From assembly GCF_037038585.1 (NCBI RefSeq), contig NC_092521.1:74316898-74380897 (forward strand): a DNA stretch of 64,000 nt. Reading direction: 5' to 3'. This document shows positions 1 through 10,003 of the stretch, in pieces; the first letter of the stretch is position 1, and every line of letters begins with the position of its first letter. A program made the translations under genes and the position numbers. The notes under the pieces were generated by a model. It saw only the letters and a program-made list of their open reading frames with translations, made no database searches and was not told the origin of the DNA. The DNA comes from Patagioenas fasciata (taxonomy: Eukaryota > Chordata > Aves > Columbiformes > Columbidae).

Positions 1-1275
1 GCATTTTATGGTTTGGCTGATGAAGGCAGCACAGTGACTGCTAGCCTTGCTCCATGCCAGGCTTCCACTAGTACTGAAACCAGTAGTTTTTCAGGGAATA
101 GAAACAGAAATGAAGAGAGCAGCGTTCCTGGTTTTAGAACTGCAAAAGAACAGCTGTGGGTGGATCAGCAAAAGAAATCTCAAAATCTATCCCAGCGTGT
201 ACCAGTCTCATCATATGGAGGTGTAAAAAAATCACTGGGCGCAGGCAGATCTCGGGGTCCCTTTGGCAAGTTTGTTCCTCCAGTTCCTAAACAAGATGGA
301 AATGAAAACGGAGGAGCACAGTGTAAACCTCATGCAAGAGGGCAGACAGATCCATTGCTGCCTGTAGATGAACGACTGAAAAACATAGAACCAAAAATGG
401 TTGAACTCATTATGCATGAGATCATGGACCACGGGCCTCCTGTCAACTGGGATGACATTGCTGGAGTTGAATTTGCTAAAGCTACTATAAAAGAAATAGT
501 AGTCTGGCCTATGCTGAGGCCAGACATCTTCACTGGGTTACGTGGTCCTCCTAAGGGAATTCTTCTCTTTGGTCCCCCTGGGACAGGCAAGACTCTCATA
601 GGCAAGTGCATCGCATGCCAGTCTGGAGCGACTTTTTTTAGCATCAGTGCCTCCTCTCTGACTTCCAAGTGGGTAGGTGAGGGGGAAAAGATGGTCCGTG
701 CATTGTTCACTGTGGCACGGTGTCAACAACCAGCAGTGATTTTCATTGATGAAATAGATTCTCTGTTGTCTCAGCGTGGAGATGGGGAGCATGAGTCATC
801 GAGAAGAATAAAAACTGAATTTCTGGTCCAGTTAGATGGGGCAACAACCTCCTCTGAAGATCGTATTCTGGTGGTTGGAGCAACAAATCGACCTCAAGAA
901 ATCGATGAAGCTGCCCGAAGGAGACTAGTGAAGAGACTGTACATCCCTCTTCCAGAAGCCTCAGCTAGGAAGCAGATTGTCACCCGTCTAATGTCAAAGG
1001 AGCACTGCTCTCTAAATGAAGAGGAAATTGAACTCATAGTTAATAAATCAAATGGATTTTCTGGGGCAGACATGACACAACTCTGTCGGGAAGCTTCTCT
1101 GGGCCCCATCCGCAGTCTTCAGTCCATGGACATTGCAACCATCACGCCAGACCAAGTGCGGCCTATTGCTTTTCTGGACTTTGAGAGTGCCTTCAGAACC
1201 GTGCGGCCCAGCGTCTCCTCAAAGGACCTAGAGCTGTATGAAACCTGGAACCAGACATTTGGCTGTGGTAGATAA
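1..1275 (+). CDS. FIGNL1: FIGNL1, fidgetin-like protein 1 (AAA+ ATPase), 3' part of the coding sequence
   Basis: The frame is open from base 1 (no start codon in the window) to a TAG-type stop at 1273-1275, giving 424 residues. The human protein is about 674 residues, so roughly the first 250 lie off the left edge. In order: an FxxA RAD51-binding motif (F-R-T-A, bases 133-144) and the following FVPP segment; a linker with a DERL/EPKMVE helix; then the AAA+ domain with Walker A GPPGTGKT (571-594), Walker B VIFIDEID (736-759), sensor GATNRP (877-894) and an arginine-finger run ARRR (about 913-924). The C-terminal helix ends FGCGR, matching the Vps4-type tail of the meiotic clade. All catalytic residues are intact. 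Known family role: nuclear ATPase that dissociates RAD51/DMC1 filaments with FIRRM in homologous recombination. It is a single uninterrupted coding exon, as in mammals, and converges on IKZF1. Confidence 0.97.
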   Translation, partial: AFYGLADEGSTVTASLAPCQASTSTETSSFSGNRNRNEESSVPGFRTAKEQLWVDQQKKSQNLSQRVPVSSYGGVKKSLGAGRSRGPFGKFVPPVPKQDGNENGGAQCKPHARGQTDPLLPVDERLKNIEPKMVELIMHEIMDHGPPVNWDDIAGVEFAKATIKEIVVWPMLRPDIFTGLRGPPKGILLFGPPGTGKTLIGKCIACQSGATFFSISASSLTSKWVGEGEKMVRALFTVARCQQPAVIFIDEIDSLLSQRGDGEHESSRRIKTEFLVQLDGATTSSEDRILVVGATNRPQEIDEAARRRLVKRLYIPLPEASARKQIVTRLMSKEHCSLNEEEIELIVNKSNGFSGADMTQLCREASLGPIRSLQSMDIATITPDQVRPIAFLDFESAFRTVRPSVSSKDLELYETWNQTFGCGR

Positions 1276-1574
1276 TTGCATCCTAACTGTTTCTCAGAAG
1301 CATTCCTTTAGCACTGTTGTGTATTAAACCCATGATAATTTTGAGTGTCTGCACTTCTTTTTGTTTCTGTCTTTGAAGTAAATCTTAGGTTATTCAGGCA
1401 GTTGTCTAGGCCCTGGCCTGAGGTTTTTCCAGCTGAAAAGACCATGAGAAACTGGTGGTCATGATATGTGATAATTGCTGAACACAGGCTACAGGGTGAG
1501 AAGCTGACAAAAATTACAAATAGCTGCTGTAAAAGATGGATACATTTCATTGATTAAGGGGAAGATGGTCAAAT
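1276..1574 (+). other. FIGNL1: FIGNL1 3' UTR, proximal part
   Basis: Non-coding sequence directly after the FIGNL1 stop. It has no other recognisable content apart from a possible polyadenylation hexamer at 1323-1328. The true 3' end is not determined. Confidence 0.5.
1323..1328 (+). terminator. Candidate polyadenylation signal ATTAAA of FIGNL1
   Basis: ATTAAA lies about 50 bases after the stop and is followed within 25-50 bases by a T/G-rich stretch (about 1340-1375), the expected arrangement of hexamer and downstream element. Alternatives are AATAAA near 1828 and ATTAAA near 1908, but these may belong to a transposon. Confidence 0.4.
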
Positions 1575-2480
1575 CTCACATGTAGCTGAAGGGAGGATTG
1601 GGGGGAATCTTGCAAGGCCCACTATGCTGTATCAGTAATACCATGCAAGGCTAAGAGGACCCAGGTAATGTTATCAGAAATACCAGTTTTGGGTAGGGAT
1701 GTAACAAAACTGGGCCTGATGAGGAAAAGTAGTTAGGGGTGCATTGTTTGGGAGGAGACAGGAACGGAAGAAGGAAAGGGTCAAGGTGGATGTGGAAAGA
1801 GCATGCATGGAAAAATAGAAGTGGGGAATAAAAGGGAATGGTCTCATGTAACCACTGCAGTTGTCTGAGCCCTGTGCCACATCACTGCAGTCTATCCCAG
1901 CTTACTATTAAATACTTTTCCTGATGGATTTTCTGCTTGACCTTGTGTTTTGTGCTGCGTCTGCCTGTGTAGATGTGTGTTATCAGGAGGTCTGGGCATC
2001 TGCAGCTGGAGAAAAGACTGTGAGGCATAGGGGCTTGTAGGATCTGAGGGCCAGCCAATGTGTTTACAACCAGGTGCTGTAGGGATCCTGATGTGTGTGT
2101 GAACTTCACTAACAAAACTCACTAGCAAACTTCAAGCTGGACTAGCTGGCAAGTAGGAGGAAATCAGTGTCTGTAAAGAGCCCAGATACAAGCCAGCGTC
2201 AGTGTACAGGGCCTGGGGGTCTGGGCATGGATGTTAGGTGAACTTAAATCCCGTGGCAATGTTTGAAGGCTCCTTGAGTGTGGTGCCCTCATGAAGCTGG
2301 AGAGTGCGGGGCCTCTCTCTCGCTGATGAGCTTCAGTCCTGTTCAGTGGGGGATGGGGCTGTGTTGATGAATTTCTGTGAGCACATTTGCTGTGTATTTG
2401 CATGCTGGTAAATGCACTGTTCACTCTATGTCTCTGTGTGTTTATGTGTATCTGCTGTTTTGGATTAGGGTCTCAGCCTC
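1575..2480 (+). mobile_element. Possible old LTR-retrotransposon long terminal repeat
   Basis: I recognise the general character of an avian endogenous-retrovirus LTR rather than a precise family. An A/G-rich upstream part is followed by an AATAAAAG box near 1828, then a CAGT-rich transcribed part with ATTAAA near 1908 and a T/G-rich run with CTTGTGTTTTGTG. The wording resembles a dispersed bird repeat. No terminal TG/CA boundary or target duplication could be fixed, so both ends are approximate and the call is tentative. Confidence 0.35.
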
Positions 2481-3067
2481 ACTCCTGGCTGGATCTGCAA
2501 GGAAAAGCAGCAGCAGCTACATCCATCAAACTAAGATGGGAGAAGCCTCAGTCTGAGAGTGAAACCAGTTTGTCTGGGAAGAAGAAATCTCATGTCCCAA
2601 CATTGACTGGGTTCCTTAAAAAATCTTGATACAACAATGGTAAAATTCATGGCTAGCTTGTACTTGATGTTCTTACCTAAAGTCTGAAAGAACTGCTCTG
2701 ACTTTTGTTCACATAACCTGTCGTCGTGTGCAGGCTGGACAGAGCTGCCCTGGAATGGGAAACAGATTAAAATCTTTTCTTTGGATTCTTTTGTTAGTGT
2801 GGCAGAGCTGGCTGCAGTGCTATGCATGCTTTACTGTCAGTTTCTCTAAGCACTTTTTCTCCTGTTGGGGGAAATGCAGAGCTTAAAAGCTAGTCTTAGA
2901 TTTTTATAAAAATGCATAAGTACTGTTTAGTTAGCATTATCTTAAAGTCATTTGGAACTACAGGGACTATGAGACTATAGTGAACCTTGAATTCATAATA
3001 ATTTGGAAGACTTGGCATGTCTTTGAACTCATCCTAATTTAAACATTAAAAAGTCAGTTCTATATGG
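2481..3067. other. Unassigned intergenic sequence
   Basis: I see no gene, RNA or repeat here. Short open frames are without codon-bias or homology support. Confidence 0.5.
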
Positions 3068-3290
3068 GCTAAGGTCAATTGTATGAGGTTTAACAAGGCC
3101 AAGTGCTGTGTCCTGCACTTGGGTCACAACAACCTCAACACTACAGGCTCAGGGAAAAGTAGCTGGAAAGCTGCTTGGGGGGAAAAGGACATGGGAGTAT
3201 TGATTGACACCCGGATGAATATGAGCCAGCAGTGTGCCCAGGTGGCCAAAAAGGCCAACAGCAACCTGGCTTGTCTCAGGAATAGCGTGG
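3068..3290 (+). mobile_element. CR1 LINE fragment, left part (interrupted copy)
   Basis: The plus strand encodes the C-terminal part of the CR1 reverse-transcriptase ORF: the MRFNKAKC segment, then a GVL(I)DTRMNMSQQCAQVAKKAN-like segment. This is the part of CR1 lying after the RT active site. The match stops abruptly at AATAGCGTGG (3281-3290) and resumes at 4491 with GTGGCCAGCAGGATTAG, so this is one copy split by a later insertion. The frame is degenerate and the element is inactive. The left end is a usual 5' truncation. Confidence 0.88.
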
Positions 3291-3455
3291 TGTCCCGTCC
3301 CAACAGATGGGGTGAGGGATGAGTTAACTCTAGACGCAACACGCACCCTGGCTCAACAGATGAGATCAGGTGTGAGTTAACTCTGGGTTAATTCTGTGCG
3401 GTTATGTGAAGTGAATGACAGACAATCACCTCCGGGGTCCAATTCAGTTGTGAGT

Positions 3456-3461
3456 TTTACT
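3456..3461 (-). terminator. Candidate polyadenylation hexamer AGTAAA of the LTR
   Basis: AGTAAA on the minus strand, about 165 bases before the LTR's 3' end. This is a known weak variant signal, placed where R/U5 would be expected. Confidence 0.3.
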
Positions 3462-3956
3462 AAAAGTACTTGTTGGAATATTGGTTACAGCGAATGGTGA
3501 CTTGGCAAAAGCATAACAGAACTTATCAACACATTAACAGCGAAAGTCCTACTACAAGCGATATATTGGCAACCATCAATGGCTATAATATGAAATTTAA
3601 CCGGAAATCAACAGCAGAGCTTAGAGATGATGTTATCCTTATATGTTCAAAAGGGAAAGAGAGGAAGAGAGTGGTAGAGAAGGAAAAAAAACTAAGGTAT
3701 AAGGGAGAGAGAAAAAGACTAATATATATATATACACTGAAGGAGAGACAGAGAAGTGGGGGTATAGAAAAAAAGAAGAGAAGGAAAGAGTGGAGAGAAT
3801 GGAAGAAAGAAAAGAGTGAGGGATCCAGTCTCTTATGGCCCTGCAGTGTGGATGACAGGACTTGTACGATGATGTGTAGCCTCGGTGTTCCACGGCGAGG
3901 ATGCTGGGGTTAGGAGCGCAGCGTCCTCTGTCTGGTTCAGAGTGAGGGTCCTCAGG

Positions 3957-4056
3957 GTGCTGATATTCTCTTGGTGAGGCCGAGCTGGTATTCCCTTGAT
4001 GAAGTCTGGTAGGCCCTGGTGAAGCTGATGTTCCCTTGGTGAGACTGGTATTCCCC
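3957..4056 (-). repeat. Imperfect tandem repeats inside the LTR
   Basis: Several related units of about 20-30 bases built around CTGGTATTCCCTTGGTGA occur one after another just downstream of the LTR's TATA box (minus sense). The copies have diverged from each other. Confidence 0.5.
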
Positions 4057-4078
4057 CCGCCTCTGTTTTAGGGTGAGC

Positions 4079-4086
4079 TTTTTATA
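4079..4086 (-). promoter_or_regulatory. TATA box of the solo LTR
   Basis: TATAAAAA on the minus strand inside the LTR, about 405 bases from its minus-strand 5' end. It is the best candidate core promoter of the element. Confidence 0.5.
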
Positions 4087-4490
4087 GCGTCCAGAGTAGA
4101 GGAAAGTCAGGGAAGGCGGTGCAGAAGTGGTGATTGCGAAAGAGGGACAAGTCTGGACAAGTCCTGGGCCACGTTTGGGGTCTCCCTTTGTGTTGTGCAG
4201 AAATCCAGGGGGAAATGGTGGTTGCAAAAGATCAACAAGTTTCTACAAGCCCTGGGCCATGATAAAGGGGTCCCAACTTTTCCCCTTTGTTTGCCAAGCT
4301 GGGCATATCAGGAGATGGGGCTATGTGCCCTCCAGCACATCCTCCATCTCCTCTCGGTCAGCCAGCCTGATCTGTGACTCATTAGCTCATCGTTGATGTG
4401 CAGATCGCAGTGCCTCCTGCTCTGAATGTGTCTTCTTCTGGCTGAACTAGTCACAATGTTTTCAGCCATGATCCTTATCAATGCTCAACA

Positions 4491-5059
4491 CGTGGCCAGC
4501 AGGATTAGAGTAGTGATCATCCTCCTGTACTCAGCACTGGTGAGGCTGCACCTTGAATCCTGTGTTCAGTTTTGGGCCTTCACTGGAAGAAAGACATGGA
4601 GGTGCTGGAGTGTGTCCAGAGAAGGGTGACAAAGCTGGTGAAGGATCTAGAGCACAAACCTTATGAGGAGCAGCTGAGGGAACTGGGGCTGTTCAGCCTG
4701 GAGAAAAGGAGGTTCGAGGAGACCTTGTTGCTCGCTACAACTACCTGAAAGGAGATCGTAGCATGGGGGGTGTTGGTCTCTTCTCCAAAGAAACAAGTGA
4801 TGAGAGCAAATGGCTTCAAGTTTTGCCAGGGGAGGTTTAGATTGGATATTAGGAGAAGTTTCTTCACAGAAACGGTTGTCAGGCATTGGAACAGGCTGCC
4901 CAGGGAAGTGGTAGATTCACCATCCCTGGCGATGTTTAAAAGACATGTAGATGAGGTTCTCAGGGACATGGTTTAGAGGTGGAGTGGACAGTGCTAGGAT
5001 AAAAGTTGGACTCTATGATCTTAAAGGTCTTTTCCAACCAAAATGGTTCTATGATTCTT
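4491..5059 (+). mobile_element. CR1 LINE fragment, right part with 3' end
   Basis: Continuation of the CR1 copy interrupted at 3290. The translated remnants follow the CR1 C-terminal order: [15 protein letters not shown], the [20 protein letters not shown] segment, [13 protein letters not shown] and [15 protein letters not shown]. The element ends with the classic CR1 3' UTR wording GGTCTTTTCCAACC and the ATTCTATGATTCT-type tail at about 5045-5059. It has several frameshifts. Confidence 0.9.
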
Positions 5060-6744
5060 AGCTTATGTTTTTAGTAAAGTCTGGTATGTGTTAAAAATTA
5101 TTTTCAGAGATACAGAAATTTAGATGTTCAAATTTATCTTAATTTTTGAAATAGTGAAAGCAGGATAATTAGTTTATCTTTTAGGAATGAATGTGTGATG
5201 TGGTCCAAAGTGATTACTTTTGTGCCACTTGGGTAAAGATTATGAGATTAAATCTGCTCTTACAAGTTTAGTATTGAAGAGCTATAAACATATACTACAT
5301 AAGATTTTTACTCTCTCCAGATATCTCTCAAACCCTAATGGAAAAATGCTTTTAAAATCTTTTCTCAGACAAGTGAATGAAAACCCCAGAGAATTTTAAT
5401 TGTTTAGTAAAACCGAAGGTTTGCTCACAGATCATGAAACCCTTATGTATGATTAAATAATTGCCTTATTTATACTTAGAGTTATTCTGGTATGCTATGT
5501 GAGCATACTGTGCTCATCTATGTATCTGGATATTCATATTTTAATGGAAATGGCTCTGCTGAAATGACCAGTGAGGATGCACATGGTGATAGAGAATAAA
5601 ATGCATCCTAAGGTGACAAGGACTGGGAGAGAAATCCCGTGCTTCTGTATTTGTCTCCTGCGAAGTGGAACTTGTGAAAGAGATAAAAGGTAAAACCGCA
5701 GCACCAGACAGGAGTATTCTTCCTCTTCTTACATTATTCATTTCTTATCACTCTCTTGAATACATGAGCATGCTTTTGTTTTAGAAAACACATAGAAGTA
5801 GTGAAAGGGAACATTAGGTAAAGTTTATTCTTTTTGTCTTTCTCTTTTTTGGTAATGATGCAGGTAATATGACTTTTCTTCAGCCATTTCGCAGTGTTCA
5901 GGCTTTGCTGCAGGACTCACAGCCAGCAGGACTTCCAATATTAGCCCTGTATGTATTTCATAACCTGCTATAACAGTGCCACCAAACAAGAGATTAGATC
6001 ACCAGTAACATAATTTCACAAAACATAGAAAATTGCACAGAAGTCGAGCATGATTGTAATTTAAGGGAAATGGTGCAGATAAATCCACTTTAATGGATCT
6101 GTTTGGTGTATGCAGAAACCTGTGTACTTCATTATTTATTCCTTTTGGCTGGCTGAACTTTGTAAGAAAAAATGCAAGACTCTCCTGGTTTTGTGGTTCA
6201 GTAACATTTGGTGCACAATCTCTTAGTTTCCCTTAAATAAAGGTAAGTAATTGCAGTCCTGGAAAAGTGAGGTCTTAATAATCAAGGCAATCCAAATTCT
6301 TCATTTTCTCAGCCCATCTTGTATCTGAGTTAGCTAAATTGTCTCAAAGTAGTATGAAATCCCCAGATGAATTTTCATTTATAGAAAGCCGTGCAAACAC
6401 AAATAGGTTAAAAGCTGATGAAGCAGCAATGATCATCATTTACTAATGGCAAACAGATGAAAACCAGACAGGCCTCTGAGACCATTGTGAAGATTGTCTT
6501 ATTGAAATAAGGCAATTTCTGTTTTTCTAATAGAAATTATGGGACTAGTCCCATGCCAAAATCCCAGAGAGGGATTTGCCTTGGTGAGCACTTATATTTA
6601 CTAAGACTTAATGGGTGTTTTGTACTGTAGATATACAATGTTTCACTTGTTTTCAAACTTATGAGTGTGTATTCCTTTGAAATTTAAATGAAAGGTTTGG
6701 CTTAGGAGAGTTTTGGAAGAAGGCTCATAAGTAGCTTTCTTACC
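5060..6744. other. Unassigned intergenic sequence, A/T-rich
   Basis: No gene, structural RNA or recognised repeat was seen. Short open frames are unremarkable. Confidence 0.5.
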
Positions 6745-7335
6745 TAAAGATACACTCTGGCAGGTTAACCTTTGCTCACAGCCAGGTGCCCACCCAGCCA
6801 CTCACTCACTCCCCTGTCTCAGTGGGACAGGGGGAGAAAATAGCATGAGAGAGCTTTCTGGGTTGAGATAAAGATGGGGAGAGCACTCACCAGTTACCAT
6901 TGTGGGCAAAACTGACATGGCTTGGGAAAATTAACTTATTGTCAATTATTACTTTTCCTCCCTGCTGTCCCAGGCTCGACTTCACGCCCAACTCTCCTAC
7001 CCTGATGCCACAGGGCTTGGGCGGGTAAGAAGGTGCAGCCAGTACATGCTGCACCTCCCTCCACCTCATGTTTCTCCTCTTCTTTGGTGTGGGCAGTCCA
7101 TAGACCACAGTTTCTTCAGGAATATCTATCTGCTCCGATGTGGGCTGTCTCTTGGGCTACAGTGTTGATATCTGCTCCACCATGGGTCTGTTGGAACCAG
7201 CTGTGTTCAGCATGGGGCAGCCCCAGGCCTCTTCCCATGGAGGCCATTCCTGCAGATCCCTGCTACCATACCCTTCCCACCTCCAACCAACATGGACACC
7301 TTCAGCGGAGTAATTCACATAACTGCAGGCCTCAG
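6745..7335. mobile_element. Degraded avian LTR-retrotransposon fragment
   Basis: The order of words is characteristic of an LTR common in bird genomes: GGTTAACCTTTGCTCACAG, CCACTCACTCACTCCCC, GGGACAGGGGGAGAAAATA, GGGTTGAGATAAAGA, GCACTCACCAGTTACC, then a GC-rich run with repeated 'TCTGCTCC...ATGGG...' units around 7125-7260. This comes from memory of bird repeats, not from a database comparison. Ends and internal deletions are approximate and strand is not assigned. Confidence 0.55.
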
Positions 7336-9039
7336 TGAAGATACTGACATGAAATTCCCAAGACTAGATTTTTTAGCCTTTTAAATATTTTATTAGCTTT
7401 ATGTTATCTGCAGAAAAGCAGTTGTATGGTGCTGCAGCTATAAGCAGCTGCTGTACTGTTAGATCTCAAGGACTCACTTTTTTCCCATTAAGTCAGAAAC
7501 TTCATGTAATCTTGGCTCATACACATGAAGCCAAAATCCCTTGTCACAAAGTCATGGATTCAGAAAGAACCCTAAGAAATCATCAAATTCTTATGCCATG
7601 TAGTTCATCCTGACTTGGATGTGTGTGGTTTAAATGGTCCCTCAGATTCCCTAACAGCATCCTAAGCATGAGAGTTCCCCTCTGTTTCAGTCATGCTAGT
7701 TTGGAGACTTAAAGGGTGGAGTGGCATCTTGTGTTCTGTCCTACTTCTGAACATATCATACTTCACATATCATTTTGGCTACCACTGTATGCAGCATAAT
7801 CAAACATCCAGGCTAGAAATACAGCTGGGCTCTTCTGGGGCTTTTCACCCAAACCGTGTGAGAAAAGCTTCCAAGAACTGAGTCTTTCCTTAAATTGTGT
7901 CAACAGAAAATTCCAGTTTCAGATGAGTTTTGCTTTTGGAATTGGAATACCGTAATCTGAATTCCTCAATGGACTTTGTAAAGTGGAAACACCTGGGCAT
8001 GAGAAACTAAATGATGGGTCTGCTAATGCATTCATTTGAAAGACCACCTAGAATCATTGTGTATTTGCAGTCAGGAAAAAAAAAAATACTGGTGGCTTTT
8101 TTTGTTTGTTTGAATCTCAGATCACAAAATTTCAGGCAGTGGTTTGTTAAAATTCCTACCCAGTTCTTAAAGGTTTTGAGTTCTGTACTGTGGGCTCAAA
8201 TGTAGTGCGAGTTAAAATTGCCTAGGTTTCTGCTTTTCAATTTAGAATAGCTTCTGTGTTTTATTTTTTACTCTGTTTACTGATATTAGTCTTTTGATAA
8301 CTTTTTACTTACAGCTAGAGGAAAGGATGTCTTTCAGTTGGGATGGTCCTTCCACTTAAACCGGTTACACAGAATCATTGTGATTAGTAGGCATCACCAG
8401 TTAGAAATATTACTCAGTGGTGATTAAGATTTTACAGATAAATATTCTTATGTTCTGTCATTTACAACTAGTGATTGCTTATCCTTGTAGGTCTGATGTA
8501 ACCAATGGAATTTCTCACAAGAGCTTTCAGGAAATGGCTTGTGCTAATATACTTCATTTGATTTTCTGAAGAAGGAGAACTTTGACCTTCATTATTCTTT
8601 CACCTATGGGTTATTCTTTTTTTTCAAATATGAAAAAAGAAGAAATAAGAAGAGGTGTGAGATATTGACATAGGGATTTTGAATACTCTCAATATATTTT
8701 ATTCCTTGCATATCAATTATTTACGCTGCAGAATGGATATAGATCTATTATAATGAAGACTATGTGGTCTACTATAATGAAGAAGATGAAGAATGCTGTA
8801 TGTAGCATTACAGAGACTCATAATTTTTCTTAAATTATGGAGAATTTCTTTTCAGAGAGGACATGAACTCTGGAAGCCAGTTTCTGCAAGGTATTCTGGT
8901 GTCAGCTACCTGAAGAATGCTGTAACTTGGCATCAAACAAGAAAAAAGGGACAAAATTCAAAAAGAATCAACAGAGAAAATATAATCAATTTCCTTACAA
9001 CACTTTTCTAAGTAAAGATGCAAATAAACACATATACTT
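7336..9039. other. Unassigned intergenic sequence
   Basis: Nothing recognised. The stretch is A/T-rich with short homopurine runs near 8625-8660 and has no supported gene. Confidence 0.5.
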
Positions 9040-10003
9040 TAAAATTATTTGGGCAATGCTGGTTAACATCTTCATCAATGGCATAGACATTGGGATTGAG
9101 TGCACTCTCAGCAAGTTTGCAGGTGACACCAAGCTGAGTGGTGCAGTTGACACACCTGAAGGATGGGATGCCAGCCAGAGGGAGCTGGAGAAGCTTGAGA
9201 AGTTGGCCCATGAAACCTCATGAGGTTCAACAAGGCCAAGGGCAAGGTACTGCATCTGTATCAGGGCAACTTCTGGTATCAATACAGGCTGGGGCATGAA
9301 GGGATTGAGAGCAGCTCTGTGGAGAAGGACTCGGGGGTACTGGTAGATGAAAGATTGCACATGAGCCGGCAATGTGCGCTTGCAGCCCAGAAGGCAAATC
9401 TTTTCTTGGGCTGCATCAAAAGGATCTTGGCCAGCAGATTGAGGGAGGTGATTCTGCCCCTCTACTCCACTCTGGTGAGACCCCACCTGGAGTCCTGCAT
9501 CCAGCTCTGGAGCCCTCAGTACAGGAAAGACATGGACCTGTTGGAGAGGGGCCAAAGGAGGCCACCAAGATGATGAAAGGGCTGGAACACCTCTCCTATG
9601 AGGACAGGCTGAGAGAGGTGGGGTTGTTCAGCCTGGAGAAGAGAAGGCTCCAGGAAAACCTTATTGAGGCCTTTCAGTACTTAAAAGGGGCTTAGAAGAA
9701 AGATGGGGACAGACTTTTTAGCAGAGCCTGTTACAATAGGGCGATGAGTAGTGGTTTTAAACTAAAGGAGGGGAGATTCAGGCTAGACAAGAGGAGGAAA
9801 TTTTTTACGAGTGGTAAAAAACTGGCCCAGGTTGCCCAGAGAGGTGGTAGATGCCCCAGCCCTGGAGACATTCCAGGCCAGGCTGGACGGGGCTCTGAGC
9901 AACCCGATCTTGTTGAAGATGTCCCTGCTCATTGCAGGGGTTTGGACTAGATGACCTTTGAAGGTCCCTTCCAACCAAAAGTATCCTATGATTCTGTGAT
10001 CTT
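9040..10003 (+). mobile_element. CR1 LINE fragment with 3' end
   Basis: About 960 bp of CR1 in plus orientation, starting within the RT palm (FINGIDIGIECTLSKFA). It continues through the [42 protein letters not shown] and FRLDKRRKFF segments to the CCTTCCAACC...ATGATTCTGTG tail near 9970-10000. The catalytic FADD motif reads F-A-G-D (9116-9127), and several frameshifts break the ORF, so the copy is dead. It belongs to a different CR1 subfamily from the copy at 3.1-5.1 kb ([13 protein letters not shown] wording against QVAKKAN). Confidence 0.92.

Larger units (their letters stand above)
3291..4490 (-). mobile_element. Solo LTR of an endogenous retrovirus, inserted in a CR1 copy
   Basis: Exactly 1200 bp. 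It begins TGTCCCG and ends CTCAACA (TG...CA termini; TGT/ACA inverted ends) and is flanked by a perfect 5-bp duplication CGTGG at 3286-3290 and 4491-4495. The disrupted CR1 reads straight through when the insert is skipped. Orientation is inferred as minus: a TATAAAAA box lies at 4079-4086 and an AGTAAA hexamer at 3456-3461 on that strand, followed by a GGACCCCGGAGG-type U5-like stretch. No gag, pol or env coding is present, so this is a solo LTR left by recombination. The 5-bp duplication is typical of ERVL and some ERVK groups; the family is not resolved. Confidence 0.85.

Noticed and set aside
3470-3913. 147-codon frame with lysine/arginine/glutamate-rich protein
   Set aside because: It lies inside the solo LTR in a purine-rich run and on the strand opposite to LTR transcription. 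The charged composition follows from GA-rich DNA.
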